From Sphaerosporella brunnea (Eukaryota > Ascomycota > Pezizomycetes > Pezizales > Pyronemataceae), in the NCBI GenBank assembly GCA_008704415.1, contig VXIS01000098.1:62001-126000 (forward strand): a DNA stretch of 64,000 nucleotides, given 5' to 3'. The stretch's first letter is position 1. Every line of letters starts with the position of its first letter. Positions 33,415 to 45,400 of the stretch are shown in pieces. Below the pieces are notes generated by a model. That model was not told the DNA's origin. It saw only the letters and a program-made list of their open reading frames with translations, and searched no databases. Position numbers and translations under genes: made by a program.

Positions 33415-34165
33415 GCTCAGCCCTCAGAGGCTGTTTGAAGAGCACCCTGTCATCAACTGAGACCGAAAGAAATTCATCTAGAGCTCTTGATGGATAGTCT
33501 GGTTCATGAACAACCGCCTTATTTTGGGCTGATCCGCGCAGCGGTAATTGCTCATGAAGGTCGGCAAGAGGACTCAACACAGTAACAGCCTGATTTCCTG
33601 CCGGTTGTGGCTAATAGTCTGGATCATACACTGCGGAGGGAAATTTGAGATGGGTGAAAGGCAGTTGTCGATATGTCCAAACGTCAAACTTGGGAACTGC
33701 ACTCAACTCTTGCGGTGCAAATTGGCGCCTTTGTGTAAAGGATATCTGAGTGGCTAAAAAATTCACGGGGTATTTTTGCTTTCGAGAGTTCGCCAGAGAG
33801 ACTGTCATGTTCTCCGTCATATTTTCCATTGTTTTAAGCATGCGCCGTCACTGCCACATTTCTTTGTACCGTTACAGTTCTTGATGTGTCCTTGAGAATA
33901 TTGCACCTTCTTTACTGGAGTGTTTTGGTGTCGAAGCCACACTGCGCCACACTGCGCTTCGAAGCACAGACTACTTGTGATCATCTTCGCTTTACACGCG
34001 CGTTCTCAATCACACGCGAATCGCCACCACCTACACCCCGCAACCCCAGACCCGTGGCGTGTGCACATCATCACCTCCATCGTTCTCTAGCGATTCGACC
34101 CACCACAACCACAACCACAACCACAACCACAACCACAACCACAACCATAACGTCAACTTGCGAGG
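33415..34165. other. Intergenic region upstream of the Rad60-like gene
   Basis: 751 bp between co-oriented genes. It includes a small hairpin-forming CGAAGC..GCTTCG around GCCACACTGCGCCACACTGC near 33930-33965 and the ACAACC repeat just before the start codon. No gene is seen. Confidence 0.55.
34102..34146. repeat. (ACAACC)n microsatellite in a 5' leader
   Basis: About seven and a half copies of the hexamer ending 20 bases before the start codon of the Rad60-like gene, so probably transcribed as part of its 5' UTR. Confidence 0.9.
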
Positions 34166-35501
34166 ATGCTATCCTCACCTGATTTAGATCCCCCGCCGAA
34201 GAAGAAGACTGGCGGACGTCCGAAGTTCAACAAACTCCAGCTCGCGAGGAAGCCTTCGACACCTGCCGCGCCCGATGAACCCACACCAGCACCATCATCA
34301 CCACCGCCGCCTCGCGACGCCGACAACGACTCGCTGAGCTTTTTCCACCGATCAGCGGAGGCCTACCCTGTTTCCACAGGGACGAAGAGATCGAAGAAAC
34401 GCACGTTTTCACGGGATGGCCGCGGTAGCGATTCGGAGGAGTCGGAATCTAACCGCACCGGGGGGCGGCGAGATCGTGTACAGCGGTTGAGGCAAAGGTA
34501 TGTGATTCTTTGTCGCGGCTAGTGGTGATGGAATGATGTCTGACAGCTTTGTTCCGCTCCAGGTACCAACAGCAAGACAGCGACGATGAGGATGATGACA
34601 TTCCCGGACGATTATCGTCAACCCCGCCGCGGCGCTCGACATCGACAAAAGCAGCTACAACCATAATAAGCTTGGGCTCCTCGGACGATGAAGACGAGCT
34701 ATACCGCAAGCCCGAAGACCCCGCCGTCACCGCCGCAGCCGCAAAACAGCGCGAAGAAGAGCGCCGCCGCGAAGAAGAAATGCTGGCTGTACTCCGTGCG
34801 CGCGTGCAAGCGCGCGCGGCACAGGCACCGCAGGAATCAAATCAGCCCGTGATCTACATCCTCATCACGTCCGACATCGCGAATACGAAACCGTTGATGG
34901 TTAAGCGCCGCTATGATCAGCCCATCAAAGATGTGCGGTTGGTCTGGTGCGAGGCGCAGAAATTCACGCCGGCTCAAACAAATGAGGTGTTTCTCGTGTG
35001 GAAGAACCGCATCAAACTCGCGGACCGCGTCAGCTGTAAGGGAATCGGTGTCGCGCTGGACCCGTCGGGTGAGCCGAATGGTGATGGGGTCATTGCCGGG
35101 AAGGTACACTTTCAGGCTATGACGCAGGAGCTCTTTGAGCGTGCGATCAGTGGCCCTCGCGAGGAGGAGGAGGAGTTGCCCGAAGAGAAAAAGAAGGAGG
35201 AGCCTGAGGAGGGACTCATCCGCCTAGTGCTGAAGTCCAAAGGGAAGGACGAGTATAAACTCAGAGTCCGGCCGGTAAAGAGCCCTCCACCCCCCTTCCC
35301 AGTGAGTGTAGACTGATCCGATGTGTGAACGCGCAGACCACGACTATTGCATCCATGATTGAAGCTTACCGCAAGGCTAAGAATGTCGGCCCGGCCCAAG
35401 TTGTCCGCCTGGATTTCGAGGGAGATACTCTGGACCCAGACGATACGGTGGGAGACACGGACCTGGAAGACATGGTCATGATCGACGTTTATGTCACCTG
35501 A
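34166..35501 (+). CDS. Rad60/Esc2/NIP45-type protein with SUMO-like domains
   Basis: Three exons (34166-34497, 34563-35301, 35337-35501) encode 411 residues. The first 200 residues are polar, with a basic patch (PPKKKTGGRPKFNKLQLARK) and acidic SDSEESES and DSDDEDDD tracts typical of SUMO-interacting or CK2-target segments. A charged helix follows, then a first ubiquitin-like segment (VIYILITSDIANTKPLMVKR). The C-terminus is the Rad60-SLD domain: EGLIRLVLKSKGKDEYKLRV, then TTTIASMIEAYRKAKN and VRLDFEGDTLDPDDTVGDTD with the final LEDMVMIDVYV. There is no Gly-Gly, so it is not conjugated. Relatives act in the nucleus in SUMO-dependent DNA repair and replication-fork protection. The third exon is needed to complete the SUMO-like fold. 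Confidence 0.88.
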
Positions 35502-36832
35502 TCCGCCCCATTATACCTCTTTGCTCATATTATTTTCCACCATTCGCTTTGTCTTTGTCTTTGTTGTGCCTCTTGTTTTCTTTTCTTTTCCTCTGCACGG
35601 CGTAGGCGTACCTAGGCGCTCCAGCATCTCGGCAATATATCTTACTTGCTTGATTCACTTGATTCACTGGCACCTCCACCATTGAAAAAACTTTCTCGAC
35701 CCGCCCTCTATTATCCGTACATACGTGCAATGCATACGGCGTCCCCGATTCACAAGCCTTCCCACATCGGCTTCACATAGCCAACGTCATGAGACTTTTT
35801 TTACGCATTTCTTGCCCACGTGGGCAGGCGCTCGAGTGATACTGGGTTGAAATAATCCCATACCACTGCCATAACCAACCCCCTTCCTCCCGAGTTCGTC
35901 TCGCTGTGACCTGCGTCTGATCCAACACTCTCGTCGTGTTCATGCTCACCGTGAAGAGATGCTGACAGTTTATAATTCTTTCAGCGTTTTTTTTTTTGTT
36001 TTTTTCAGTTAGCTAGCTAGCTAGCCAGCGTTTGGTGGGCCGATTCAACAGCTGAATTTCCAGGTATAAAGATATTCAGCTGGTGTTCTCGACCCTCGAA
36101 AGAGAAGCAGAATATTGGTGAGCTCACAACCGAGGTTAGACGCGGCATTGCCCGAGCGTGGAATAATCAGCGCTGAACAAGCCTGTAAGTAGACAGTCAG
36201 CATAGCAGAGGCGTTGATCGACGTATTGAAAGAACGACACGCGTCCGGCCCATATCTCCATCTTTCGGCATCAGCTGTGCTGAAATATTGAATATTGACT
36301 CGTGTGCGGGCTTCACTATCACTCAGGCTGACAGCAAGAGCACAGGAAACGCTTGCCTGACAAAGGGACGGATCGAGCTGGTGCCTCTCACTCACAGCTG
36401 GAATCAACATCAGCGCCACATATCGCGACTGACCGACAGCCTCAGCGCACAGCCCCCAAAACCCCTGCATGCATTTAGTTCTGCTGTCTGGCACGAAGTT
36501 GCTTTCTTCGCTTTGCACATGTTGCCGCTGTTGGCTTAGGGATGATCACCAGCCTCACACTCTTTTTTTTGTTCGCCTTTACCAGTTAACACTTGTCGCT
36601 CCCTTTTTCTCAATAATCCGCTCACTGGCACATCATTTCTCGGCTCCACGCCATTAGTTAACTAAAATTCAGGTATATAGGCGCCCTTATCGCCCCTTGC
36701 TTGGACGCTTGAGGTTCGAACACCACTCCGGACTCTCAGCCTCCCCTCCACCTCACACACACCTCCAGCTGGCCGCCCCCAAGATCCAATCGCACAGTAC
36801 TTCACACACGCGCACTCCTCCCTTTCGCAACC
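35502..36832. other. Intergenic region, nothing recognised
   Basis: 1.3 kb containing the AT-rich 3' flank of the Rad60-like gene, a T-rich stretch near 35988-36008 with a GCTAGCTAGCTAGC repeat just after, and the pyrimidine- and AC-rich leader of the Izh3-like gene (36720-36830). A 157-codon minus-strand frame at 36045-36518 has no recognisable family and no matching introns. Confidence 0.55.
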
Positions 36833-38306
36833 ATGGCCGCCTGCTCAGGAACTGCGGGCTTCGTTGACGCCTGGGCGAAGGACGACTACCGAGCCGCCAA
36901 CGGCAATGCAGGCATTAAATTCCGGGGCAAACACACGCGGCATTACTCCACGGACCACCTGGAAGGGGAATCAGATCTGCTCCTGAAGGTAGCAGCCCAC
37001 CCTTTCTCCTTCTTTGCTCCAGCTTCGTATTAACCAATGCTCTCTCTCTCCCATGAAGGTGGACCACTTCCTCACCAACCTCGAAGAACGTCTAGACCAT
37101 CTGGAAAAATATGGAAACCTCAAGTTCGACCAAGGTATTGAGGTAGCTTGGTCAACGCTGCAAGATGTGCGTACGGAATGCCGCCGTATCGGCGGTTCGG
37201 TCCTCGATTCCGGCAAACGCCGCGCAGGCACTATCGTCGAGATCCTCGAATCCCGTTACCATGAAGCTCTAGAAGCAAAGGATACGCTGCCTGGCAAGGT
37301 AGCTGCGAGTGTACACTTCCTTGACGAACTACTGGAAGATTTCGAAGGGCGGGCGCAGGCGAGTTTGGACCGCAAGATTGATCGGGCAAAAAGGGGGGTA
37401 GAGGCGGTAGTGCACGCAACGGGGGAGCTAGCAGAGAGCGTAGAGCGAGCGATAGCAGCAGCGAAGGAGCGACGACTGATCACATACGAGGAGCTGCCAG
37501 TTCCCTGGCGCGTAAACCCGCACATCCTCCGGGGATACAGGTTCACAGAATCCAAATTCGAATGCGTCAAGAGTGCATTCTGCAGCTTCAGCAACGAGAC
37601 CTGCAACATTTGGACTCACGGCCTGGGATTCGTCATGGTTCTTTCCATCGCATTTTACTTCTACCCCACCAGTCAGATCTTTAACTACCACACTACCGCC
37701 GACAAACTCATCAACGGCCTCTTCTTCCTTGCCGCCGCAAAGGCCATGCTCTGCAGTACCATATGGCACACTTTTGCGGCTATCGCCCACCAGGACGTCA
37801 TGGAACGCTTTGCCTGTGTGGATTACTCCGGAATTTCCCTCCTCATCGCCATGAGCATTATCACCACCGAATATACAGCGTTCTACAACGAGCCCCTCAG
37901 TCGCTGGATCTACATGAGCGCCACATTCCTCTTCGGAATCGCAGGCGTGATCCTCCCCTGGCGTCCCATCTTCAACCGCGCAGACATGCGTGTGTACAGA
38001 GTTGCATTCTACGTTTCCCTCGCGGCAACGGGCATGCTGCCAATGATCCAGCTGTGCTTGACCCGTAGCGCCGCTTGGGTTGTACTCTTCTATGGCCCTG
38101 TGTCGAGGAGTCTGCTCGTATACCTCATTGGCGCTACCTTCTACGCTTGCCAGATCCCCGAGCGCTGGTTCCCTGGCTGCTTCGATTGGGTCGGTGGAAG
38201 CCACAATATCTTCCACTGCATGGTCGTTTGCGGTATCTTGTTCCATTGGTACGCTATGCATGAATTGTTTGTTACGGCTTGGGGCGGTTTGCCGGTCACT
38301 ATTTGA
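36833..38306 (+). CDS. AdipoR/Izh3-like hemolysin-III family membrane protein
   Basis: Two exons (36833-36988, 37059-38306) encode 467 residues. The N-terminal 210 residues are soluble and helical (VDHFLTNLEERLDHLEKYGN, then VERAIAAAKERRLITYEELP), as in the long yeast member Izh3. A seven-helix region follows with the family motifs GYRFTESKFECVKSAFCSFS, NETCNIWTHGLGFV, STIWHTFAAI with the metal-binding Ser/His, VDYSGIS, and GGSHNIFHCMVV with the two C-terminal His. The zinc ligands (His in the second helix, two His near the last helix, Asp in CVDYSG) are all present. Family members are linked to zinc and sterol homeostasis and possibly ceramidase activity. The 70-nt intron lies after codon 52. 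Confidence 0.92.
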
Positions 38307-40024
38307 TTCGGTTACGCTAGTGTATTGTCTGGCGGTGCATAGAGAGGAGTCTTGGGGTGTAGAGTATTCTTTTTTTTTTTTTTGCGCTTTATTTTTGTGA
38401 TACGTAACTGGATTGGGCTTTGTGAATATTTTTTTTTATTTTTTTTTTGTGGCATTTTATATATACCTTTCTTTTTCCATCATTTCTGAATTTTTTTGAC
38501 CCTGGAATTGCGTTCCGAAAGAAGTAGCTACCATCTACACTGCTGCTGCGGGTGGATAGAGCGTTTTTTTCCCCCTTTTTTCTGGGTTTAAGTTGCAGTT
38601 AGTAGTTAACCATACACCTTTTTGGGCGGTAGATAGACGAGTACATATATCAACTAGAGGGACACACATACACACCAGAATGTGCGTTTTTTTTTTTTTT
38701 TTTTGGGGGGGGGGGGTTTTCCTACCACAATAGAGAAAAAAAAAATCTTGGTTGCGGATTGACCAATTTCTGAAGTGGTTACGACACAAAGCTACTTGAC
38801 TAGCGAGACAACGCAATTTCGAATTTTTTGGTATACTAGGTGCTGTGCACCAAATGTTGTGGTTATTGAGAGAGCTAGCTAAAGGTGGTATACAACTGTG
38901 ATTTGTGACACTGTCCGTGATCAAATCATATCGTCCCTGCCTACCCTGAGATCACTTCTGCGCATGCGTGTGCACCGGATCTTTGACAATGGGATCGAAT
39001 CCCCACCGAATCAGCGGAAGCGGGTGGCCATGAGCTACATAGGCTGCATGCGGACAATAAACCCACACAGCAGCGCACGCTTGCACCGGAGCTTTGAGGA
39101 AGTTGGTGGTGTTCTCCCTGAACAGCTTACTCTTGAAGTAACTATAACCAGACGGCAAAAAACCCCGCAAATGCCTGGGAATAACGAGTTACCTGCTGGC
39201 ACTGGGCTTGCCAGCTGCTGGTGGTGGTGGCGGTGGCTTCACTGCGGATCACTCGGCCTTCAACTGGGGTCATACCGCCAAATAAACAAAACTCAAGTAT
39301 GAAGTTTTGTTTTGTTTTAATCATATTGTGTTCCATGTGTAAGAGAAGAAACCATGCTACCCCTTAGGCTAGGCCTACTACTGGGGCCTGCGGCCCTTCT
39401 AAGGAAATAAATCAAGTAAATCGCACCGAATAGATAGAGCGACCAAGGAGATTCGTGACAAAACAAGTATGAAGATAGCGCCGAGGACGAGCTATATCCC
39501 CATGAAGCGCTGCACTGGTTTTTTTCATGCCGGCAACAAAAAAACTCTGCTGACCAGGACCATTGTAAAGCACATATCTAGTAGAGCGGTAGCTTAACGG
39601 GTTCTTCGAAGCACTCGGGCGGTACATGTGTTGTCGCATTCCTGGATCTGTATGAATGGGGCTATCGTCCGTCGGCTGGTGCGTGGTGCCCCATCACAAT
39701 CGACGTCGCCGTCACTTTTGCATTTCAAGCTTATATTCCACCAATGCACCCGAATCCTGTTGACGCGGTGCCGCTCGCTCCCCTGTGGCCACCGGTAATT
39801 AAGCATGCAACTTTTCGTTAGGTGTTGAATCCCATCATGATTGAAAACCAGCAGAAACATTCGCACCCGGCATACATACATACCTTCAGCAACAACCGGC
39901 TGGGGTCTTCAAGTAGCCTTGGTGGATTGGGTTACCCAACTCGGTAATCCCGCCATTAGCCACCACCTCTACTACCCCGCGCAGACGCGTCGCTCCCTCA
40001 CCACAACCACGCGCAGCAACAGCA
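38307..40024. other. Intergenic region with a LINE 3' end fragment
   Basis: 1.7 kb between two plus-strand genes. It has long T runs (38370-38383, 38689-38704) and G runs, and a short LINE remnant at 39305-39463. Other frames are short; 38952-39170 on the minus strand lacks any family character. A tRNA-like T-loop near 38.99 kb was considered and rejected. Confidence 0.6.
39305..39463 (-). mobile_element. Second 5'-truncated LINE 3' end, with 11-bp target duplication
   Basis: Read on the minus strand, the fragment ends in CAATATGATTAAAACAAAAC, nearly the same 3' end as the LINE piece at 26970-27375. It is bracketed by exact copies of CAAGTATGAAG (39294-39304 and 39464-39474). Only about 160 bp of 3' UTR survive, without coding sequence. 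Confidence 0.75.
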
Positions 40025-40436
40025 ATGGAGGCCACGACCGCCACCACCACGACCGAACCCGCATCCGCGCCCTCCAGCGACCCCTCCTCCTTCCTCTCCG
40101 AAATCATCGGCGGCCCCATCGTCGTAAAGCTAAACTCCGGTGTCGAGTACCGGGGTAGGTCTCCCTCCTCCCCCCCCCCTCCCGGCTACTACCATTCTCG
40201 CTGACGCGCGCACTCGCAGGCGAACTCTCGTCCGTCGACGGGTACATGAACATCGCGCTGGAAAAGACCGAAGAGTATGTTGCGGGCCGCCTGCGGAATC
40301 GGTATGGCGACGTGTTTATTCGCGGTAACAACGGTTTGCCCCCTCTCCCATACCTCACTCCCGGCTGTTAGGAGTCTGTTGCGGTTGCTAATATCCGGTG
40401 GTTTATTGTGTAGTGCTGTACATTTCCCAGGCTTAG
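40025..40436 (+). CDS. LSM6: U6 snRNA-associated Sm-like protein LSm6
   Basis: Three exons (40025-40154, 40220-40333, 40414-40436) encode 88 residues. After a short Thr/Ala-rich N-terminus comes the Sm1 motif (FLSEIIGGPIVVKLNSGVEY, then VDGYMNIALEKTEEY) and the Sm2 motif YGDVFIRGNNVLYIS. It should form the LSm1-7 ring in cytoplasmic mRNA decay and the LSm2-8 ring on U6 snRNA. The last exon is only 23 nt and completes VLYISQA; it was placed from the conserved C-terminus. The gene converges on the UBX gene with about 220 bp between stop codons. Confidence 0.95.
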
Positions 40437-40656
40437 ACGTTGCGGGGGATCATGAGGTGGGGGGCTACGATGGTACAACACGAGCTGAGCGTTTTAAAGC
40501 GAGTAGCAACGCCACAAATCACAGCTGATATTTCATTCATCATCGTGAAAAAAAGAAGTAAAGTGTCAACCATCTCCGCCCAACAGTAGATAGAAACAAA
40601 CAACCCGAAACGCCATCTAAGCAAGAAGTGAGCCCAAAAGATCGTATCCACCCCGC

Positions 40657-42218
40657 CTACTTCCTTCCCAGCCTGAGAAGACCCTTCAGCTTCTTTTCGA
40701 TGTCTCCCTTCCTATCCTTGGGCTGCTCTTCCTTCTTTTTCTCCTTGTGCTCTTCATCTATCTCCATGTAGTCCTCTGCTTTCGGCGCGGCAGGCTTAGG
40801 AAGCTCCTTGGAGGCCTTCAGGAGCTCGTCGTTGAGGGCTGGCGAGCTCTTGGCTTTATCACTGGCCTCCTTGGCCCAGGCCAAATGCAGCGAAGCACCG
40901 GAGCGGAGTTTGAGACCGAGCGTGAGGCGGCAGGCATCGTCTTTAATGACATCGCGGGGCGGGATCACTATTATCAATCAGCACAGTTCGCATTTCCTGC
41001 CAATGCCGGGACACATACTGAGAACAAACGGCTCATTAGGATATCTTAGAGTCGCACGGACCAGGTTGTAGAGATCGCGGGCGGTAGCTTTTCCGTCCAG
41101 CTCCTGCTGGGATAAGTAACCATCTGGATAGCGAACCTTGATCTTGAGTAAATTTATCTTCTCCATTTCCTGTCGTGTGGCGGCTTCTTTCTCAGCTAGC
41201 TCCTTGTCGGAGAGTAGACGCTGCGGAAGGGAGGCTGTGTGATAGCTCTCCTTGATCCTCTGAAGCTGTGCGATGCCCACTTCGTAGGCGGCGTCGGGAA
41301 CTTCGAAGCTTGCTGCCGCGGGTGTGGCCGAGGTGGAGGGCTGGTAGACTGCGATCTTGGGGGCGGCGATCTCGGGCTCGGGCTCAGGCTCGAGTTGGGG
41401 AGCCTCAGTTGGAGCGGTCTCGGCTTCAGACGGGGCAGCCTGCTGCTGCTGTTGCTCGGCGGGGGGAGTATCCTCCATAACAACATCCTGCTTCTCCACT
41501 TCCTGCTTCTCATCCGACTCCGGCGTATTACAATCCGATGACGCTGGGGTGATAGTCTCTAACTCCTTCGACATGCCCGCGATCTCCATCAACGCATCCT
41601 CATACGGCATCTCAGTGCCCACAAATCGCAACATCAGCAATTCTCTCGCACCACATCCCAACTCCCCCAGCGTCTTCTTCAGCTCCGCAAAGCTTGCGAG
41701 CTCCCTGTTTGCCACCCGAACCACAGGCATCACATACAACAGCCGTCCCTGGCCCTGGTTGCCGCTCGGCGCGCATCGTTCGGTGATGTTAATCGCCTGG
41801 TTTCCCGCCGCTTTCGCGTCCACCTCGAATTTGAGGAGGATTCCCCAAATACTTGTTGACGGGGCAAAAGTGCCCGACAGCTGTGATACTGGGTCTACAG
41901 TGCGGAGGACGATGCTGATAGGGTTGACCGATGCGGACGAGGTCTGGACGAGGTCTAATTTTGCGCCGGCGGCAAGGCTAGAAAGTCGGAAGGGGAGCGC
42001 TAGGTCGAGTTTAGTTGCGCCTCGTCTGCACCGAAGCTGCGTTAGCATTGAGGGAGGAAGTTAAAGATAGATCAATTCACCTACTTTAGAATGTAGCTGG
42101 TGGGATTTGAGAGCCCGAATCGCGTGCATGCTTCTGAGCGCACCTCAGAAAGCGGTTTAGACGGCGTAGTTTTGATGGTTATCGGGCGTTTATTCCAGAT
42201 TACGACAACGTTCGACAT
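40657..42218 (-). CDS. TUG/Ubx4-like UBX-domain protein
   Basis: Three exons, high to low: 42218-42085, 42025-41019, 40967-40657; 483 residues. The N-terminus (MSNVVVIWNKRPITIKTTPS, then LDLALPFRLSSLAAGAKLDL) is the ubiquitin-like TUG domain. The middle is a Glu/Gln/Pro-rich linker, and residues about 330-412 form the UBX domain (LLKIKVRYPDGYLSQQELDG, then LRYPNEPFVLSMIPPRDVIK). A charged Lys/Glu tail follows. Relatives bind the AAA-ATPase Cdc48/p97; the usual FPR loop of UBX domains is not visible, as in the TUG/ASPL group. The acceptor of exon 2 was chosen over an upstream AG because it gives ILKRGATKLDL. The gene lies head-to-tail behind the SNF2/RING gene, 261 bp apart. Confidence 0.88.
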
Positions 42219-42479
42219 GGTAGCGGCGGCGGATGGTGTTGAAGTTTCGTGTGGGACAGTGATGAAGGAAGCTTGGGCTTGAAAGCTGGCTCGCTAGTGG
42301 GGCGGTGGGGTTCATGCTTGGCGGCCGCATTTGCAATACGATTTGGAGTGGCAAAATATCACTCGAATGACATTGAATTCCTTGAAGAAAGAGTACCAAC
42401 GAACCAGAACAAGAAAACACTCTAGTTACATGAAAAATCTCAACTACAGCTGACACATGTATCATTTTTCATCACTCGA

Positions 42480-45400
42480 TCATTGGTACAAATTCCGCCG
42501 TCCCTCTGCAGCACTCGCCATAAGCTCCTTCTTCGTAAGCTCATTCTTGGCCGCCTCGGCATCCTGTTCCTTTGCCCTTGAGAACAGACATCCCCATAGG
42601 TCTCCATCTAAGACCATTTCCCCACCCTTGGCGGCCTTTGCAATGAATCGCGACACTCCTTGTCTTAGTTCTTCCGACTCCGCAGCTTCCAACTTGCCAT
42701 TCAGATCGCTGTCGGCATCAGTCATGGCAATGTCGTCATTGCTATCTCGTCCGATGAGCGCCATCCTCCGTCCGGCTGCGAGCTCCATTACAGACTGTTC
42801 CACCGTGTTGTTTACGGCGTAAAGCCAAACAGTGGTAGTCTTGTTCTGGCCGATACGGTGAACACGAGAGATGGCCTGCAGCTCCAGGCCGACGTTAAGC
42901 AACGGCTCGCAGAGGAAAACGTGCGTGGCATTGACTAGCGTCAATCCCGCCGACTGTGACCTGGCGTGCAGGAGGAAGCAATGGATTTCTGGATCGTTTC
43001 TGAACTTGTCGATACCAGCCTGCTTCAAACTTGCGTGACCGATTTTGGCGCGATCGAGTGATTCCTTGATTACTTCCAAGACGTCGCCCCACTGCGAGAA
43101 TAGCACCGCTTTGAAACCAGGCTCGTTGCGCTTGAGCCAAACCAGGTGACGCGTGATCATGTCGATTTTTGAGCCGTAGCTGGCGCCCGGTAATTCGATG
43201 GCCTTGATCTCGTTGAGGACCCAATCATCGACATCCGCGTAGATCTTTTTGCTGGCAGGACTGTTGGGGGAAGTGGTCTCCGGCGATGAATCTTGGCTCT
43301 CTTTTTGCATGGAGATAGCCTTGGGATTATAGGTGATTTGGAAGAAATCGGCGGGCTTCAGGCTTGCCTTGCACGCAGGACACGTCCTCGCTTGCTTTCT
43401 CCAGATCATAATACAATCCTTGCAAAATGAGTGCCCACAATTTGAGATTATACCCATCTCGTACACGTCCAAACAAATCAGACAAGTCGGCCGCTCGCCA
43501 ACCTTCTTTCCTGAAAGATGAAGAAGGTATCGGCCGCGTGATTTTGCGGTGTTGATTTTTTTGCGAAGGGCAGCTTCCTGGTTTGTAATCATACGGAATA
43601 GCGGATCTGTGATCGATTTGAAGCCATACTCCTTCTGGATATCGATAGGAAGGAGGGTGTCAGAGATGGCCTGCAATTGGCGGTAGAAGTCCAGCCTCGA
43701 GTTTGTGGCATTGCGAAACAGTTCGACCTCCCTGAGAACGATTCAGCGACGTGAATTTCAAAGGATGAGTAGACATACTTGAAAGAATCCTGTACGGCCT
43801 TGACCTGAGCAACCTGATGCGTCTGGAGTTTCTTAAACTCTTTCTCCGCAATCTGTCTCTCCAACCCCGCACGTTGACTGCCACTATCCTCCTGTTGTTT
43901 GAGGTTTGAGATTAGGGATTTCAAACGGTTCAGGAGAGATCTAAGGCTCTCGTGACCGATAGCAATCGGATTGGCCTTGTCCTTTTCAGCAATAAGTCTG
44001 CTGAACACGTCGCTGTGCACCTTGCTAGGGCGCTCAAGTGCCGTTCTAGTATCTTGCTGGATGAGGAGATTGACAGTATCCATCAACGCCTGCTCGCGAT
44101 CTGCGAGTAGCGCTCGGAGGGCGGACATGTAGGCGTAACTCTCTTCTTGTTTCTCTACCGAAACCTCGACTTCGTTTCCTCCCAGCTCCTTGCCGTCGTC
44201 TTGATCGACGAGCGGTTCCAAGAGTAGAGCAACCAGATTCTCCCGGAACTCGTCGAACAATATGACTTGCTCGTTCAACGCGTTGACCAATTCTGTGATT
44301 GAGTTTAAAATAGGCTGGCTTTCAATGCCACCTGTTCTTTCGTCAGGGGGGATGATATCCGGAACTTCAACAAAGGCCTGCCGTTCTTTCTTGTTCTCGA
44401 ACTCGGTGATGTATGCGAGGGCTTTCTTGCGAGATTCCTGCATAAGCTCTAGCCTCAGCTTCTTTGCTTGGTCGTAGTATGCGGTCTCTTTGGCCCCATA
44501 CTCCTCAATCAGCTTCCGACCAGGTGTTTCGGAGCCCCCGTCGCTAGCCTCCGTTGTCTTTGAAGCCTTTTTCTCTTCCTTCTCTTTTAATTGGAAGTAC
44601 GCGGTAGCCAACCAGAAGTAACAAGCATGTTCCAATTCCAGGAAAGATTTGAGCCGATTTCTTGCGATTCCGACCCTCTGCTGGGTCTGAGACTTCTTGC
44701 CAGGCTGCCTTTGACCGTCGCCCTCATCCTGAGTTTCAACGTCATCAGATACCTTCGACTTCCCTTTAAGATCCCTCTTGGGGTCTTCTTGGCATCGTTC
44801 GAGCTCCTCTTGTACTGCTTTACGACATTCGGCAACGGAAACTTGGACCAACTGCAATGCTTCGTTCCAAGCATCCATAGCCGATTCTACTTTCCCTTGA
44901 GCCTCGTAGACTTGGCCGCGCTTGATGATGGCTTGATAAAGAGCGCGCTCATCCGTGCGCATCTGCACCATGTGCTGCTCTATCATGGCCGCAAGGACTT
45001 CCTCGACGGTACGAAGCGGTCCATTTCGTTGACCAAACGCCTTTTTGTTCCTCTCACCTGCTTCAGGATGGAGACAAGTCTGACGCAATCTCATGAGCCA
45101 CGTTCGCATCGTTTCGGTATAATCGCCTGCTTCCCAATCGTCGGTGAGCGGGGTTCCAGTCGAGTCGACGTTACAGTCCGAGCACATCTGAAGGAACTGC
45201 TGACGATAGTTCTCCTCTTCCACCTGGGAGAAAGGTACCGTCACGACCACCCTGTTCTGAGGTGGCAGTGTCATTTCGTCTCGGATAAAGTCCTTCGAGT
45301 GACGTAAAGATAGATATTGAAAGAGGGATTTGAAGGCGTCGCAGTTATACCGAACCAACCTATGCCACAGATCCTTGTTGCAGAACGGTTCATATCGCAG

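Noticed and set aside
36045..36518. Minus-strand frame of 157 codons
   Set aside because: No recognisable motif and no introns or neighbours supporting it; composition resembles the surrounding spacer.
37428..38261. Minus-strand frame of 277 codons
   Set aside because: Antisense shadow of the Izh3-like gene.
38986..39006. tRNA-like T-arm (GGGATCGAATCCCC)
   Set aside because: No matching acceptor stem, D-arm or anticodon arm can be folded within 90 bases on either side.
41357..42064. Plus-strand frame of 235 codons
   Set aside because: Antisense to the second exon of the UBX gene.
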